A stretch of 64,000 bases of DNA from Epibacterium sp. Ofav1-8 (GTDB lineage: Bacteria > Pseudomonadota > Alphaproteobacteria > Rhodobacterales > Rhodobacteraceae), in assembly GCF_022348185.1 (NCBI RefSeq), contig NZ_JAKRFD010000014.1, forward strand, positions 62,001 through 126,000. The letters run 5' to 3'. The notes under the pieces were generated by a model. That model saw nothing but the letters and a program-made list of their open reading frames with translations. It made no database searches and was not told the DNA's origin. A program made the translations under genes and the position numbers. Numbering within the stretch: the stretch's first letter is position 1; every line of letters begins with the position of its first letter. This document shows, piece after piece, positions 42,341 through 51,399 of the stretch.

Positions 42341-43509
42341 CGCGCGGCGGCCTGCCCGGCCCAGCGCCCGGTCGCAAAACAGGCGGTCAGCAGATAACCG
42401 CCCGTGGGCGCATCCCAATCCAGCATCTCTCCGGCGCAGAACGTGCCGGGGAGCGCCTTCAGCATCAGCCCCTCGTCCAGCGCATCGCGCCGCACGCCGC
42501 CCGCGGTCGAGATCGCCTCGTCCATCGGGCGCAGCCCGGAATGACGGATCGGCAGATGTTTGATGACAGCAGCCAGCGCTTGTGGATCCTGTGGCAAGGG
42601 GCGGCCAAATTCCTGCAACAGCGCCAGTTTCACCGGCGCGAGCTTCAGCACCCGGCGCATGTGGTTGGACCAACTGGCCTTGCCGCGCGGCTTGGCAAGA
42701 CGCGCCGCCAGCGCGGCCTCGGTCAGATCGGGTGCAAGATCCACATGCAACGGGTGCCCCTGGCGCAGCGCCGGGGTCAACGCATAGAGCCCGCCGCCCT
42801 CAAGCCCCCGCCGCGACAGCGTCGCCTCGCCGCGCCCCCGCTGCGTCCCGACCTGCCAGGCCACGGCCTTGAGCGCGGCGCCGAAATGCGGGGCCATGTG
42901 ATCACTCCAAGCCACCGAGAGCGCGGCATTCGAGGGCTGAAACGGGGCCAGCGGCACGCCGCGCGCCGCCAGCATCGCCGCCCAGGCGCCGTCGGACCCG
43001 AGCCGCGCCCAGCTTGCACCGCCCAGCGCCAGAACCGTCGCACGTGCAGAAATCCGCTCCGGCCCGGCGGGCGTATCGAAGGACAAGTGCTCATCCTGCC
43101 AGCCCGTCCAGCGCCACCCCAGCTGCCGCGTGACACCACCGCCATCCAGCGCCGCCAGCCAGGCCCGCAGCAGCGGCGAGCCTTTCATCACACTGGGAAA
43201 GACACGCCCGGTCGACCCGGTGAACAAATCCTGCCCCAGCCCCCGCGCCCAGTCCTGCACGGCGCGGGCATCAAAGGCGCGGATCATCGGGGCGAGCCAC
43301 GCCTCGGCCTCGCCGTACTGCGACAGCAGCGTCTCGACGGGTTCGTCCTTGGTCAGGTTGAGGCCGGATTTGCCCGCCATCAGGAATTTGCGGGCGGGCG
43401 AGGGCTTGGCCTCAACCAGCAGCACCCGATGCCCCATCTGGGCAATCTCTCCCGCCGCCATCAAACCGGCCGGGCCGCCCCCGATCACCACCGCATCCCA
43501 ATCTTGCAT
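42313..43509 (-). CDS. HI0933-family NAD(P)/FAD-dependent oxidoreductase
   Basis: A 398-residue flavoprotein of the BaiN/HI0933 family (TIGR03862-like). The FAD motif DAVVIGGGPAGLMAAGEIAQ lies at residues 6-25; KFLMAGKSGLNLTKDE is the family signature loop; GTFCAGEMLDWDAPTGGYLL near residue 370 closes the flavin site. Members are flavoproteins of mostly unknown reaction (BaiN hydrogenates bile acids). ATG 43509 is chosen because the Rossmann motif starts right after it. It overlaps the GST end by 28 bases and is divergent from the HNH gene. Confidence 0.86.
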   Translation of the reverse strand: MQDWDAVVIGGGPAGLMAAGEIAQMGHRVLLVEAKPSPARKFLMAGKSGLNLTKDEPVETLLSQYGEAEAWLAPMIRAFDARAVQDWARGLGQDLFTGSTGRVFPSVMKGSPLLRAWLAALDGGGVTRQLGWRWTGWQDEHLSFDTPAGPERISARATVLALGGASWARLGSDGAWAAMLAARGVPLAPFQPSNAALSVAWSDHMAPHFGAALKAVAWQVGTQRGRGEATLSRRGLEGGGLYALTPALRQGHPLHVDLAPDLTEAALAARLAKPRGKASWSNHMRRVLKLAPVKLALLQEFGRPLPQDPQALAAVIKHLPIRHSGLRPMDEAISTAGGVRRDALDEGLMLKALPGTFCAGEMLDWDAPTGGYLLTACFATGRWAGQAAARYLDSAATR

Positions 43510-43575
43510 ACGACTTTGCCTTTTGCTGTCCCTGCCGCATCTTGACCTGCGTGCTTTCATAATTCGTGACCGACC

Positions 43576-43881
43576 ATGCCCGATCAGACCACCGACCCCA
43601 CATGCCCGCTCTGCAACCGGCCGATCCCGCCGGACGTCCCGCAGAGCCTGCATCACCTGGTGCCAAAACTCAAAGGGGGCAAGGGCGGACCGACGGTGCT
43701 GTTACACCACATCTGCCACAAGGAAATCCACGCCACCCTCAGCGAGGCGGAGCTGGCCCGTGATTACAGCACCATCGCGGCCCTGCAACAGCACCCGAGA
43801 CTGGCGAAGTTCATCGCCTGGATCCGCAAGCGCCCGCCCGCCTTTACCTCCCGGGTGCCGGGACACCGGCGCAAACGCTAG
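43576..43881 (+). CDS. Small HNH-domain protein
   Basis: A 101-residue protein. A zinc knuckle half, TCPLCNRPIPPD, is followed by the HNH core SLHHLVPKLKGGKGGP and LLHHICHKEIHATLSE, which supplies His-His-Cys-His ligands. HNH proteins this small act as endonucleases or nickases; stand-alone chromosomal copies often have no known target. No phage or mobile genes are nearby. Ends 4 bases inside the convergent crotonase-type gene. Confidence 0.82.
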   Translation: MPDQTTDPTCPLCNRPIPPDVPQSLHHLVPKLKGGKGGPTVLLHHICHKEIHATLSEAELARDYSTIAALQQHPRLAKFIAWIRKRPPAFTSRVPGHRRKR

Positions 43882-44507
43882 CGATGGTCCGGCACGCGGT
43901 CGCAGGCCTGCAAGATGGCGCGGGCCACGTCCGGCGCCGCACTCACGGACGGCTCCACGAGGGATGCCGCCACGGACATCAGATCCTCCGGGGCGACAAT
44001 GCGGTCGATCAACCCGTAGTCATAGGCCTCCTGCGCAGAGAGTTTCTGCCCGGCCGCCAGCACCATCTTGGTCCGCGCCGGCCCGATCAGCGCCCGCATC
44101 CGCGCCGCATCCGAGGGCTGCGGCAGATAGCCAAGCTGCATCACCGGATAGAAGATCTTTGCGCCCGGCACCGCAATGCGGATATCGCAGGCCAGCGCCA
44201 TGCCATTGGCGCCACCGGCCAGCGTGCCGTTCAGGGCCGCGACCTTCAGACAGGGCATCGCCGCAAGCGTGCCGGACAGTTCCTCCCACAGCGGCGAGGT
44301 CGCCAGGCCGGCCCGGGCTGCCTCCAGATCCGCCCCGGCGCTGAACACCTTGCCGGTGCCGGTCAGGATCACCGCACGTGCGTCCTGTGCTGACCGCAAT
44401 TCCGCGATCAGCCGCTCCAGCATCTCCGGCGTCAGCGCATTGGCCTTGTCCGGACGATCAAGCCGCAGGACCAGGCAGCCGCGCGCGTCCTGATGGCTCT
44501 CGATCAT
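43878..44507 (-). CDS. Crotonase-fold protein lacking both hydratase glutamates
   Basis: A 209-residue enoyl-CoA hydratase/isomerase superfamily protein. The fold marks are clear: TGTGKVFSAGADLEA (oxyanion hole), LNGTLAGGANGMALACDIRI and QKLSAQEAYDYGLID. However, the two Glu that catalyse hydration in the rat enzyme (Glu144 and Glu164) correspond to Gly (GGANG) and Val (FYPV). The chain is also about 50 residues short at the C terminus. It is therefore unlikely to be a normal hydratase. Start overlaps the SDR stop (ATGA); the two form an operon. Confidence 0.8.
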   Translation of the reverse strand: MIESHQDARGCLVLRLDRPDKANALTPEMLERLIAELRSAQDARAVILTGTGKVFSAGADLEAARAGLATSPLWEELSGTLAAMPCLKVAALNGTLAGGANGMALACDIRIAVPGAKIFYPVMQLGYLPQPSDAARMRALIGPARTKMVLAAGQKLSAQEAYDYGLIDRIVAPEDLMSVAASLVEPSVSAAPDVARAILQACDRVPDHR

Positions 44508-45253
44508 ATCAGGCCAACCCGCTTGCGAATCCCCTCATCCCGCAGGGAGATCTCGGTCCCGACAAAATCGTCCGCATCCGCGCTGCACATCCACAGCAGC
44601 GTGCGCGCCGGCCATTCCGCCGGGATATGGTCCTCCCAGTCCAGCTGGCTGACCGGATTGATGCCGCTGGCCTTGATCTCGCGCTGCATCTGCGTGGCCA
44701 CGGTGCCCGGCGACAGCCCCATGACGCGGATGCCGTTGGCAGCTTCTTCAAGGTGCAGCGCCTGTGTCAGCATCGCCGCCCCGGCCTTGGAGGTGCAATA
44801 GGCGCTCCAGCCTTCCAGTGGTCGTTGCGACGCCCCCGACCCGATGGTCAGAACCGAGCCACCACCCGCCGCCTTCAGATGCGGCAGCCCCGCCCGCATC
44901 ATGTTGAACACACCGGTAATATTCACATTGATGAGCTGCGCCCAGGCATCAGGTTCTGCCTGCTCCAGCCGAGAGATCGGCTCGATCATGCCTGCGTTGC
45001 AGATCAGCACGTCGAGACTGCCAAAAACCGCATGCGCACGCGCAAAGGCGGCGTCGACCGCGGCGTAATCCGCCACGTCGCAGGCCAGCGCCAGCGCTTT
45101 TTCGCCGATCTCCTGCGCCAGCGCCTCCAGCGCCTCTGCGCTGCGGGCCAGCAGGACCACATTTGCCCCGGCGGCGGCAAAAACCCTTGCGGCATCCGCC
45201 CCGATGCCGCGACTGGCGCCGGAAATCACGACCGTTTTATCTCTGAATTCCAT
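44504..45253 (-). CDS. Short-chain dehydrogenase/reductase
   Basis: A 249-residue classical SDR. NAD(P) motif VVISGASRGIGADAARVFAA at residues 8-27; catalytic Ser in LTIGSGASQRP and Tyr-X3-Lys in AYCTSKAGAAM; LSPGTVATQM follows. The substrate is unknown. The basic-residue pattern around the first strand does not settle NADH against NADPH. It is translationally coupled to the crotonase-type gene, suggesting a joint role in a CoA-ester or hydroxyacyl conversion, which is inference. Confidence 0.87.
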   Translation of the reverse strand: MEFRDKTVVISGASRGIGADAARVFAAAGANVVLLARSAEALEALAQEIGEKALALACDVADYAAVDAAFARAHAVFGSLDVLICNAGMIEPISRLEQAEPDAWAQLINVNITGVFNMMRAGLPHLKAAGGGSVLTIGSGASQRPLEGWSAYCTSKAGAAMLTQALHLEEAANGIRVMGLSPGTVATQMQREIKASGINPVSQLDWEDHIPAEWPARTLLWMCSADADDFVGTEISLRDEGIRKRVGLI

Positions 45254-45386
45254 AAATTCTCTCCCAACCTACGTTTTCTTCTGTGTTAATCTGCCTTGGG
45301 GGGAACGGTCCAGTCATTGGCTCCCTTGACCGTCGGTGCAAGAGCGGAGAGGTTCGCCCCAATTCTTCGCTAGGAAAGGTTCTTCT

Positions 45387-46901
45387 ATGTCTGTTTCTCT
45401 AATTCGTGGCCTGGGTTTTGTTGCCCCCGTAATGCTCGTAGCACAGGCGGCACATGCCGACCTGAGCGCCCAGGAGGTCTGGTCGGACTGGAAGGACTAC
45501 ATGTCCAGCACCGGCTATGAGGTCACCGCGTCGGAAGACCTCTCCGGCAACACCCTCACCGTTTCCGACATCAAGATGTCGATGGACATCGAGGGCGATT
45601 CCTTTGGCATGACCATGGGCACGCTGGAATTCGTCGAAAACGGCGACGGCACCGTCAATGTGGTGATGCCGGGTGAATTCCCGATGGCCTTTGACATCAA
45701 TGCCGAGGGCGAGGCGGTCACCGGTACGCTGCTCTACACCCACGACGGCAGCCCGATGGTGGTCAGCGGCGATGCCTCCGAAATGGAATACAGCTACTCT
45801 GCCGCCACCGGCGCCATCACGCTGGCGGATCTCGAAATCGACGGCGAGGCGGTGCCCTCCGACATCGCGGCGCTGACGATCAACGTGACCGACCTCGACA
45901 GCAACACGGTGATGAAGATCGGCGACGTCCGCGCCTACACCCAGTCGATGACCATGGCCGCGCTGGCTTATGATTTCATGTTCCAGGATCCCGACAGCGA
46001 TGACGGCGCCAAAATCGACGGCGCCATGCAGGGCCTGGAATTCACCGGCGACGTGACCGTGCCCGACATCGCAGATCCGACCGATGTGGCGGCGATGCTG
46101 AAGGCCGGCATGGCCTATACCGGCACCTTCACCTTCGAGTCCGGCAACAGCAATGTCAAAGGCGCCGACGGGTCTGATACCTTTGAGATGCAGACCTCCT
46201 CGCAGGGTGGAACCTTCGACATCGGCCTCAGCCCCGATGGTCTGGCCTATGATGTCACCCAGACCGACACCACCCTGAACCTGATGGGGTCCGACATCCC
46301 GTTCCCGATCGCGCTCAGCATGGAAGAACTGGGCGTCAACTTCGCGATGCCGCTGACCAAATCCGACGAGGAGCAGGATTTTGCCCTTGGCCTGGCGCTG
46401 CGGGAATTTGCGGTTCCGGAGATGCTCTGGGGTCTGATCGACCCGACCGGCGAGCTGCCGCATGATCCGGCCACCCTGGTCGTGGACATGTCGGGCACCG
46501 GCAAACTGTTCTTTGACCTCGTGGACGAAGAGCAGATGGCTGTGGTCGAAAGCGGCGAGGAAGCCCCGGGCGAGCTGAACTCCGTCACCATCAACGAGGT
46601 GCTGCTCTCCGCGGCCGGCGCCGAACTGACCGGCACCGGAGCCTTCACCTTCGACAACTCCGACCTGGAGAGCTTTGACGGCATGCCCGCGCCCTCCGGC
46701 GAGGCGAACCTGAAACTGGTCGGCGCCAACACCCTGATCGACAAGCTGATCGGCATGGGCCTGATGTCCGAGGATGACGCCATGGGTGCGCGCATGATGA
46801 TGGGTATGTTTGCGGTTCCTGCCGGTGATGACACGCTGACCTCGAAGATCGAAGTGAACGACGACGGTCACGTGCTCGCCAATGGCCAGCGCCTGAAATA
46901 A
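45387..46901 (+). CDS. DUF2125-domain periplasmic protein
   Basis: A 504-residue exported protein. Signal peptide MSVSLIRGLGFVAPVMLVAQ, cut near AHA|DLSA, then a long Asp/Thr/Gly-rich beta-strand domain of the DUF2125 type (TVNVVMPGEFPMAFDINAEG, VDMSGTGKLFFDLVDEEQMA). Its function is unknown; the beta-rich layout resembles AsmA-like lipid-transfer proteins, but that is a guess. Start ATG 45387 has only AGGAAAGG about 12 nt upstream; an earlier in-frame GTG/CTG-free stretch (from 45336) would precede the signal. Monocistronic with a terminator. Confidence 0.8.
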   Translation: MSVSLIRGLGFVAPVMLVAQAAHADLSAQEVWSDWKDYMSSTGYEVTASEDLSGNTLTVSDIKMSMDIEGDSFGMTMGTLEFVENGDGTVNVVMPGEFPMAFDINAEGEAVTGTLLYTHDGSPMVVSGDASEMEYSYSAATGAITLADLEIDGEAVPSDIAALTINVTDLDSNTVMKIGDVRAYTQSMTMAALAYDFMFQDPDSDDGAKIDGAMQGLEFTGDVTVPDIADPTDVAAMLKAGMAYTGTFTFESGNSNVKGADGSDTFEMQTSSQGGTFDIGLSPDGLAYDVTQTDTTLNLMGSDIPFPIALSMEELGVNFAMPLTKSDEEQDFALGLALREFAVPEMLWGLIDPTGELPHDPATLVVDMSGTGKLFFDLVDEEQMAVVESGEEAPGELNSVTINEVLLSAAGAELTGTGAFTFDNSDLESFDGMPAPSGEANLKLVGANTLIDKLIGMGLMSEDDAMGARMMMGMFAVPAGDDTLTSKIEVNDDGHVLANGQRLK

Positions 46902-46932
46902 CCTGCGGCCTGCGGGCCTGAATGCACAGATG

Positions 46933-46966
46933 AAGGGGCTGTTCCTGAGCGGAGCAGCCCCTTTTT
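46933..46966 (+). terminator. Intrinsic terminator of the DUF2125 gene
   Basis: Stem AAGGGGCTG (46933-46941) and CAGCCCCTT (46955-46963) running into TTTTT, 31 nt after the stop codon. Confidence 0.88.
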
Positions 46967-47041
46967 ATGATGCACAGCCCTTGCGGTGACCCTGCTGTCT
47001 GGCTAGCTCTTTAGCATTGCCGCCCATGAGTGAAGGTGCCC

Positions 47042-48388
47042 ATGACACACACGCCCGAAACCCTCTGCCACGCCCTGCTTGATGCTGCCCGCAAGGCCGG
47101 CGCCGATTCCGCCGATGCCATGGCTGCCGAGGGCAGCTCCCTCTCGATCGAGGTGCGCGACGGCACGCTGGAGCATGCGGAACGTTCCGAAGGGGTGGAC
47201 ATCGGGCTGCGTGTGCTTGTCGGGCAACGACAGGCGCAGGTCTCCTCGTCCGACACCCGGGCCGAAACCCTGATCGCCATGGCAGAACGCGCCGTCGCCA
47301 TGGCAAAAGAAGCACCGGAAGATCCCTATGCCGGTCTCGCCACAGCAGAGCAACTGGCACAGGGCTGGGATGTTGGGGCGCTTGAAATGGCCGACCCCAG
47401 TGCGGAGCCTGCGCCGGATCAGCTGCAACAGGACGCGCTCTCGGCCGAGGCTGCCTGCGCGGCCATTGATGGGATCACCCAGGTCCAGTCCGCCGCCGCG
47501 GGCTATGGGCACCATGATATTCACCTGGCGGCGAGCAACGGTTTTTCAGGCGGCTACGCCCGCACCAGCCGCTCGATCTCCTGCGTCGGCATCGCCGGCA
47601 CCGGCACCGGCATGGAGCGCGACTACGACGGTGATTCGCGGATCTTTCAGTCCGACCTGCGCGACGCGGGTGACATCGGTCGCACCGCCGGGGAACGGGC
47701 CATCGAACGGTTGAACGCCCGCCGCCCCAAGACCGGCGCCTATCCGGTGCTGTTTGACGAACGCATTTCCTCATCGCTGATCGGTCACCTGCTCAGCGCC
47801 GCCAATGGTGCGGCAGTTGCGCGGGGCTCTTCCTGGCTCAAGGACAGCCTCGGCGCGCATATCCTGCCGGACGGGCTTTCGGTGATCGAAGATCCCTTCC
47901 GCCCCCGCGCCACCGGATCGCGCCCCTTTGACGGCGAGGGCCTGCCGACGCAGCGCCGTGCGATCGTCGACAACGGCATCCTTACCGGATGGACCATGGA
48001 TCTGGCGTCGGCCCGGAAACTGGGGCTGCAGAGCACCGGCAACGCCGCGCGGGGCATCGGGTCGGTCCCGTCGCCCTCGAACTGGAACATCGCGCTCACA
48101 CAGGGCGACCGGTCCCGCGCCGATCTGTTGCGCGACATGGGCACCGGGCTGCTGGTGACCTCGATGATCGGCTCCACCATCAACCCCAACACCGGCGATT
48201 ATTCGCGCGGGGCCTCCGGCTTCTGGGTCGAGAATGGCGAAATCGCCTATCCCGTCAACGAGGTGACCATCGCCGGCAACCTCCTGGACATGCTGAAAAC
48301 GCTGGTGCCTGCAAATGACGCGCGCACCTATCTGTCGCGGGTGGTGCCCTCGCTGCTGGTCGAAGGGATGACCCTTGCCGGAGACTGA
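47042..48388 (+). CDS. TldE/PmbA-family metalloprotease subunit
   Basis: A 448-residue protein of the TldD/PmbA (TldE) family. ISCVGIAGTGTGMERDYDGD, FDERISSSLIGHLLSAANGA and SWLKDSLGAHILPDGLSVIE are characteristic; the C-terminal TSMIGSTINPNTGDYSRGAS and GFWVENGEIAYPVNEVTIA match the region typical of TldE, which supports the catalytic TldD subunit in cleaving unfolded peptides such as microcin precursors. TldD is not in the window. ATG 47042 is preferred (GAAGGTG upstream); an in-frame GTG lies 12 nt earlier. Heads an overlapping gene run that ends in lpxK. Confidence 0.87.
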   Translation: MTHTPETLCHALLDAARKAGADSADAMAAEGSSLSIEVRDGTLEHAERSEGVDIGLRVLVGQRQAQVSSSDTRAETLIAMAERAVAMAKEAPEDPYAGLATAEQLAQGWDVGALEMADPSAEPAPDQLQQDALSAEAACAAIDGITQVQSAAAGYGHHDIHLAASNGFSGGYARTSRSISCVGIAGTGTGMERDYDGDSRIFQSDLRDAGDIGRTAGERAIERLNARRPKTGAYPVLFDERISSSLIGHLLSAANGAAVARGSSWLKDSLGAHILPDGLSVIEDPFRPRATGSRPFDGEGLPTQRRAIVDNGILTGWTMDLASARKLGLQSTGNAARGIGSVPSPSNWNIALTQGDRSRADLLRDMGTGLLVTSMIGSTINPNTGDYSRGASGFWVENGEIAYPVNEVTIAGNLLDMLKTLVPANDARTYLSRVVPSLLVEGMTLAGD

Positions 48389-49175
48389 TCTGACGCTCCT
48401 CATCACCGCCGCCCAAAAGGCAGGCGAGATCGCGGGGCAGTTCACGGGCACCGTCGCGAAGAAATGGGACAAGCCCGATGGCGCCGGACCGGTCACCGAG
48501 GCCGACCTGGCGGTGAACCGCTATCTGGAGGACCACCTGCGAGCGGCCCGCCCTGACTATGGCTGGCTGTCCGAGGAAAGCGAGCACGATCCCACCCGCC
48601 ACAGCCGCGAACAGGTCTTTGTGATCGATCCCATCGACGGCACCCGCAGCTTTGCCGACGGGTCCCGCACCTGGGCGCATTCGCTGGCGATCGTGAAAGC
48701 CGGGCAACCGGTCGCGGCAGTGGTCTATCTACCGCAGCGTGATCTGCTTTATGCCGCCGCGGCAGGGGCCGGGGCGACCTGCAATAACCTTGCCATCACC
48801 GCCAGTGCCGCCGACGACAGCGATACCGCCCATGTGCTCAGCGCCAAACCGACGCTGGAGGCGCAGCACTGGACCAATGGTGTCGCGCCCGGCTTTCGGC
48901 GCAGCCACCGGCCCTCGCTGGCCTATCGCATGTCGCGGGTGGCCGACGGCACCTATGACGCCATGCTCACCCTGCGCCCGACCTGGGAATGGGACATCGC
49001 CGCCGGGGTTCTGATCCTTCAGGAAGCGGGGGGCGTCGTCACGGACCGCAGCGGCCGCGCGATGATTTTCAACCGTCCGGACGCGTTGCAGGACGGCGTC
49101 GTTGCAGGCAGTGGCGCCCTGCACCGCCAGCTGCTCTCTCGTCTGGTCTACAGCGCGGAGGCGAATGGGCGATAA
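48375..49175 (+). CDS. Inositol monophosphatase-family phosphatase (CysQ-like)
   Basis: A 266-residue Mg-dependent phosphatase. Metal motifs: WLSEESEHDP (Glu), VFVIDPIDGTRSFADGS (DPIDGT) and the C-terminal WEWDIAAGVLILQEAGG. CysQ-type members dephosphorylate 3'-phosphoadenosine 5'-phosphate in sulfur metabolism; others act on inositol phosphates; the exact substrate is not decided. It starts with TTG at 48375, overlapping pmbA by 14 bases, and its stop overlaps the next ATG by one base, so the run is tightly coupled. Confidence 0.85.
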   Translation: MPETDLTLLITAAQKAGEIAGQFTGTVAKKWDKPDGAGPVTEADLAVNRYLEDHLRAARPDYGWLSEESEHDPTRHSREQVFVIDPIDGTRSFADGSRTWAHSLAIVKAGQPVAAVVYLPQRDLLYAAAAGAGATCNNLAITASAADDSDTAHVLSAKPTLEAQHWTNGVAPGFRRSHRPSLAYRMSRVADGTYDAMLTLRPTWEWDIAAGVLILQEAGGVVTDRSGRAMIFNRPDALQDGVVAGSGALHRQLLSRLVYSAEANGR

Positions 49176-50374
49176 TGCCCTGGCGCACGGAGGAACACAG
49201 ACCCATTGGCACCGCCCGCATGACCCGCCCCGAAGGGGAGCTGGTCTGGGCCCATGCAACCACGCAGGAGCGGCTGCTGGGGTTGTGCGACGTCGGCAAC
49301 CGGCTGAAAACGAACCGCCCCGATCTGATGATGATGCTGACCTGGGAAGACGACATGCGGCCGTCGCAGCTGCCCGAGGGCTGCGACATCGCGCTAGGGC
49401 CGCTGACCGTGGAGCAACCCACGGAAATCCGCAGTTTCCTGGACAATTGGCGCCCCGATGTCTGCCTCTGGACCGGCGGGCGCCTGCGCCGCTTGCTGAT
49501 GCGACAACTGCGGGAACGCGCGCTTCCCTCGTTGCTCGTCGACATCGATGTGGACGAGCTGCCGGGACGCGCGTCACGCTGGCTCCCGGACCAGCGCCAC
49601 CGGCTGCTGAACGGGTTTGCCGAGATCCTGGTGCCGGGACGCGATGTCACCGAGCGGCTGAAACGGGCGGGCGTTCCCGCCGAGCGCATTCGGTCCTCGG
49701 GGCGGCTGTTCCAGTCCAGCACCCCGCCCGGCTGCAATGATGATGAACTTGCACAATTGCAGACCCAGCTCAGCAGCCGCCCGCTCTGGCTTGCGGCCCA
49801 TCTGTCCCTGACCGAACTGCTGCCGATCCTCTGCGCGCATCGCGCCACCCTGCGGCTGCTGCACCGGCTGCTGCTCGTGATGACGGTCGACACGCTGGAA
49901 GACCTCGATGCGGCGCGCAGCCTCCTGCGCAAGGAGGGGCTGAACTTTGCCGACTGGGACATGGGCGAAGAACCCGAAGACCACACGCAGGTGATCCTGG
50001 GCCTGTCGGAAGATCTGGGGCTCTGGTATCGCCTCTGCCCGCTCTGTTTTCTCGGCAACAGCCTGATCCGCGGTGCTCAGGGCAGCAACCCGCTGGACGC
50101 CGCCGCGCTTGGCTCTGCCATCCTGCACGGGCCGGGCACGGTCTCTCATGCGCAGGCCTATCATCGGCTGGCCGCCCTGGGCGCGGCCCAGCGCATCTAC
50201 GGCGAAGAAGAGCTCTCCGAGGCGGTCTACCGCCTGTCCTCACCGGACCGCGCCGCCGAAATGGCGCTTGCAGGCTGGCAGGTGGTGACCGAAGGTGCGG
50301 TGATGACCGACACTCTCCTCGACCGGGTCCAGGACCTGCTGGATCAAAGCGAAAACGCCAATGCGACCACCTGA
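49175..50374 (+). CDS. Divergent Kdo-transferase (WaaA/KdtA)-like glycosyltransferase
   Basis: A 399-residue protein with the layout of 3-deoxy-D-manno-octulosonate transferase. The N-terminal domain starts [15 protein letters not shown] (compare the HA-x-S-x-GE motif with its catalytic Glu), and the C-terminal domain has [20 protein letters not shown] and [17 protein letters not shown]. Two canonical motifs are changed: the ExELWP segment reads [12 protein letters not shown], and the STHxGE motif reads [11 protein letters not shown]. So it may be a weakly active or differently specific relative. It directly precedes lpxK with a 14-base overlap, which supports a lipid A/LPS role. Confidence 0.7.
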   Translation: MPWRTEEHRPIGTARMTRPEGELVWAHATTQERLLGLCDVGNRLKTNRPDLMMMLTWEDDMRPSQLPEGCDIALGPLTVEQPTEIRSFLDNWRPDVCLWTGGRLRRLLMRQLRERALPSLLVDIDVDELPGRASRWLPDQRHRLLNGFAEILVPGRDVTERLKRAGVPAERIRSSGRLFQSSTPPGCNDDELAQLQTQLSSRPLWLAAHLSLTELLPILCAHRATLRLLHRLLLVMTVDTLEDLDAARSLLRKEGLNFADWDMGEEPEDHTQVILGLSEDLGLWYRLCPLCFLGNSLIRGAQGSNPLDAAALGSAILHGPGTVSHAQAYHRLAALGAAQRIYGEEELSEAVYRLSSPDRAAEMALAGWQVVTEGAVMTDTLLDRVQDLLDQSENANATT

Positions 50375-51362
50375 ATTCTGGAACAAGGCCCCCGGGGATT
50401 TCGATCTGCGCGCCTGTCTGCTGTCCCCCCTGGGCCGGCTCTATGCGCATGGGACCGCGACCCGCCTGCGCAAGGGGGCGCCGGTGCGGGTTCCGGTCCC
50501 GGTGATCTGCGTCGGCAACCTGAATGCGGGCGGCACCGGCAAGACCCCGACCGTCATCTGGCTGATGGAGCAGCTGGGCGCGGCCGGGCATACCGTGCAC
50601 GTGGTCTCGCGCGGGTACGGTGGCCGGCTGGAGGGTCCGGTGCAGGTCGACCCTTCCCGTCACAGTGCCGCCGACGTGGGGGATGAGCCGCTGCTGATGG
50701 CGGCCTTTGGCGAGGTCTGGGTCGCCCGGGACCGCGACACCGGCGCCAAGGCCGCGGCGGCGGCGGGCGCAACCGTGATCGTGCTGGACGACGGGTTCCA
50801 GAACCCGGCGGTGGCAAAGGATTTTTCCATCGTGGTGGTGGATGCCCAGCGCGGCTTTGGAAATGGGCGTTGCCTGCCCGCAGGCCCCCTCCGCGAGCCG
50901 GTCGAGGTCGGCCTGCGCCGGGCGGATCTGGTACTGTCGCTGGGGCCGGACAGCGCGCAGGAGAATTTCCTCAAGGTCTGGAACGCGTCACTCACCGTTC
51001 CGCATGCGCTCGGTCATGTTGCCCCGCTGCCCACGGGCATGCCATGGCAGGGCACCCGCGTCCTTGCCTTTGCGGGGATCGGGCATCCGGAAAAATTCTT
51101 TGCCACATTAAGGGAGCTGGGGGCAGAGCTGTGCCGGGCCGAAGCGCTTGACGATCACCAGACGCTGGCCCCCGCCCTGCTGACCCGGCTGGAACAGGAG
51201 GCCCGCCTGCTCGGGGCGCAACTGGTCACCACCGAAAAAGACGCCGTGCGCCTGCCGCAAAGCTTTCGCCAGAAAGTCATCACCCTGCCGGTCCGCCTTC
51301 AGGTGGCGCAGCCCGACCTGATCCTGACCCCGCTGAAACAGATCGCGCCGCCCCCCGACTGA
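50361..51362 (+). CDS. lpxK: Tetraacyldisaccharide 4'-kinase
   Basis: A 333-residue inner-membrane-associated kinase that adds the 4'-phosphate to disaccharide-1-P to form lipid IVA. The Walker A motif is [15 protein letters not shown] at residues 51-65, followed by [20 protein letters not shown] and the DDGFQNP motif with metal-binding Asp residues. The C-terminal [10 protein letters not shown] stretch is typical. Length matches the family. It is the last gene of the pmbA-cysQ-waaA-like-lpxK run and converges on dsbA. Confidence 0.92.
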   Translation: MRPPEFWNKAPGDFDLRACLLSPLGRLYAHGTATRLRKGAPVRVPVPVICVGNLNAGGTGKTPTVIWLMEQLGAAGHTVHVVSRGYGGRLEGPVQVDPSRHSAADVGDEPLLMAAFGEVWVARDRDTGAKAAAAAGATVIVLDDGFQNPAVAKDFSIVVVDAQRGFGNGRCLPAGPLREPVEVGLRRADLVLSLGPDSAQENFLKVWNASLTVPHALGHVAPLPTGMPWQGTRVLAFAGIGHPEKFFATLRELGAELCRAEALDDHQTLAPALLTRLEQEARLLGAQLVTTEKDAVRLPQSFRQKVITLPVRLQVAQPDLILTPLKQIAPPPD

Positions 51363-51399
51363 GGAAGCGGCGCGCCTGTCATCTTGCGGGATCTGCGGC

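Noticed and set aside
45399-46871. Minus-strand frame across the DUF2125 gene
   Set aside because: Gly/His/Val-rich shadow of the coding strand; the plus-strand gene has a signal peptide, RBS-like site and terminator.
47030-47041. GTG 47030 as the start of the PmbA-family protein
   Set aside because: The GAAGGTG that would serve as the ribosome site lies inside this extension, so ATG 47042 is preferred.
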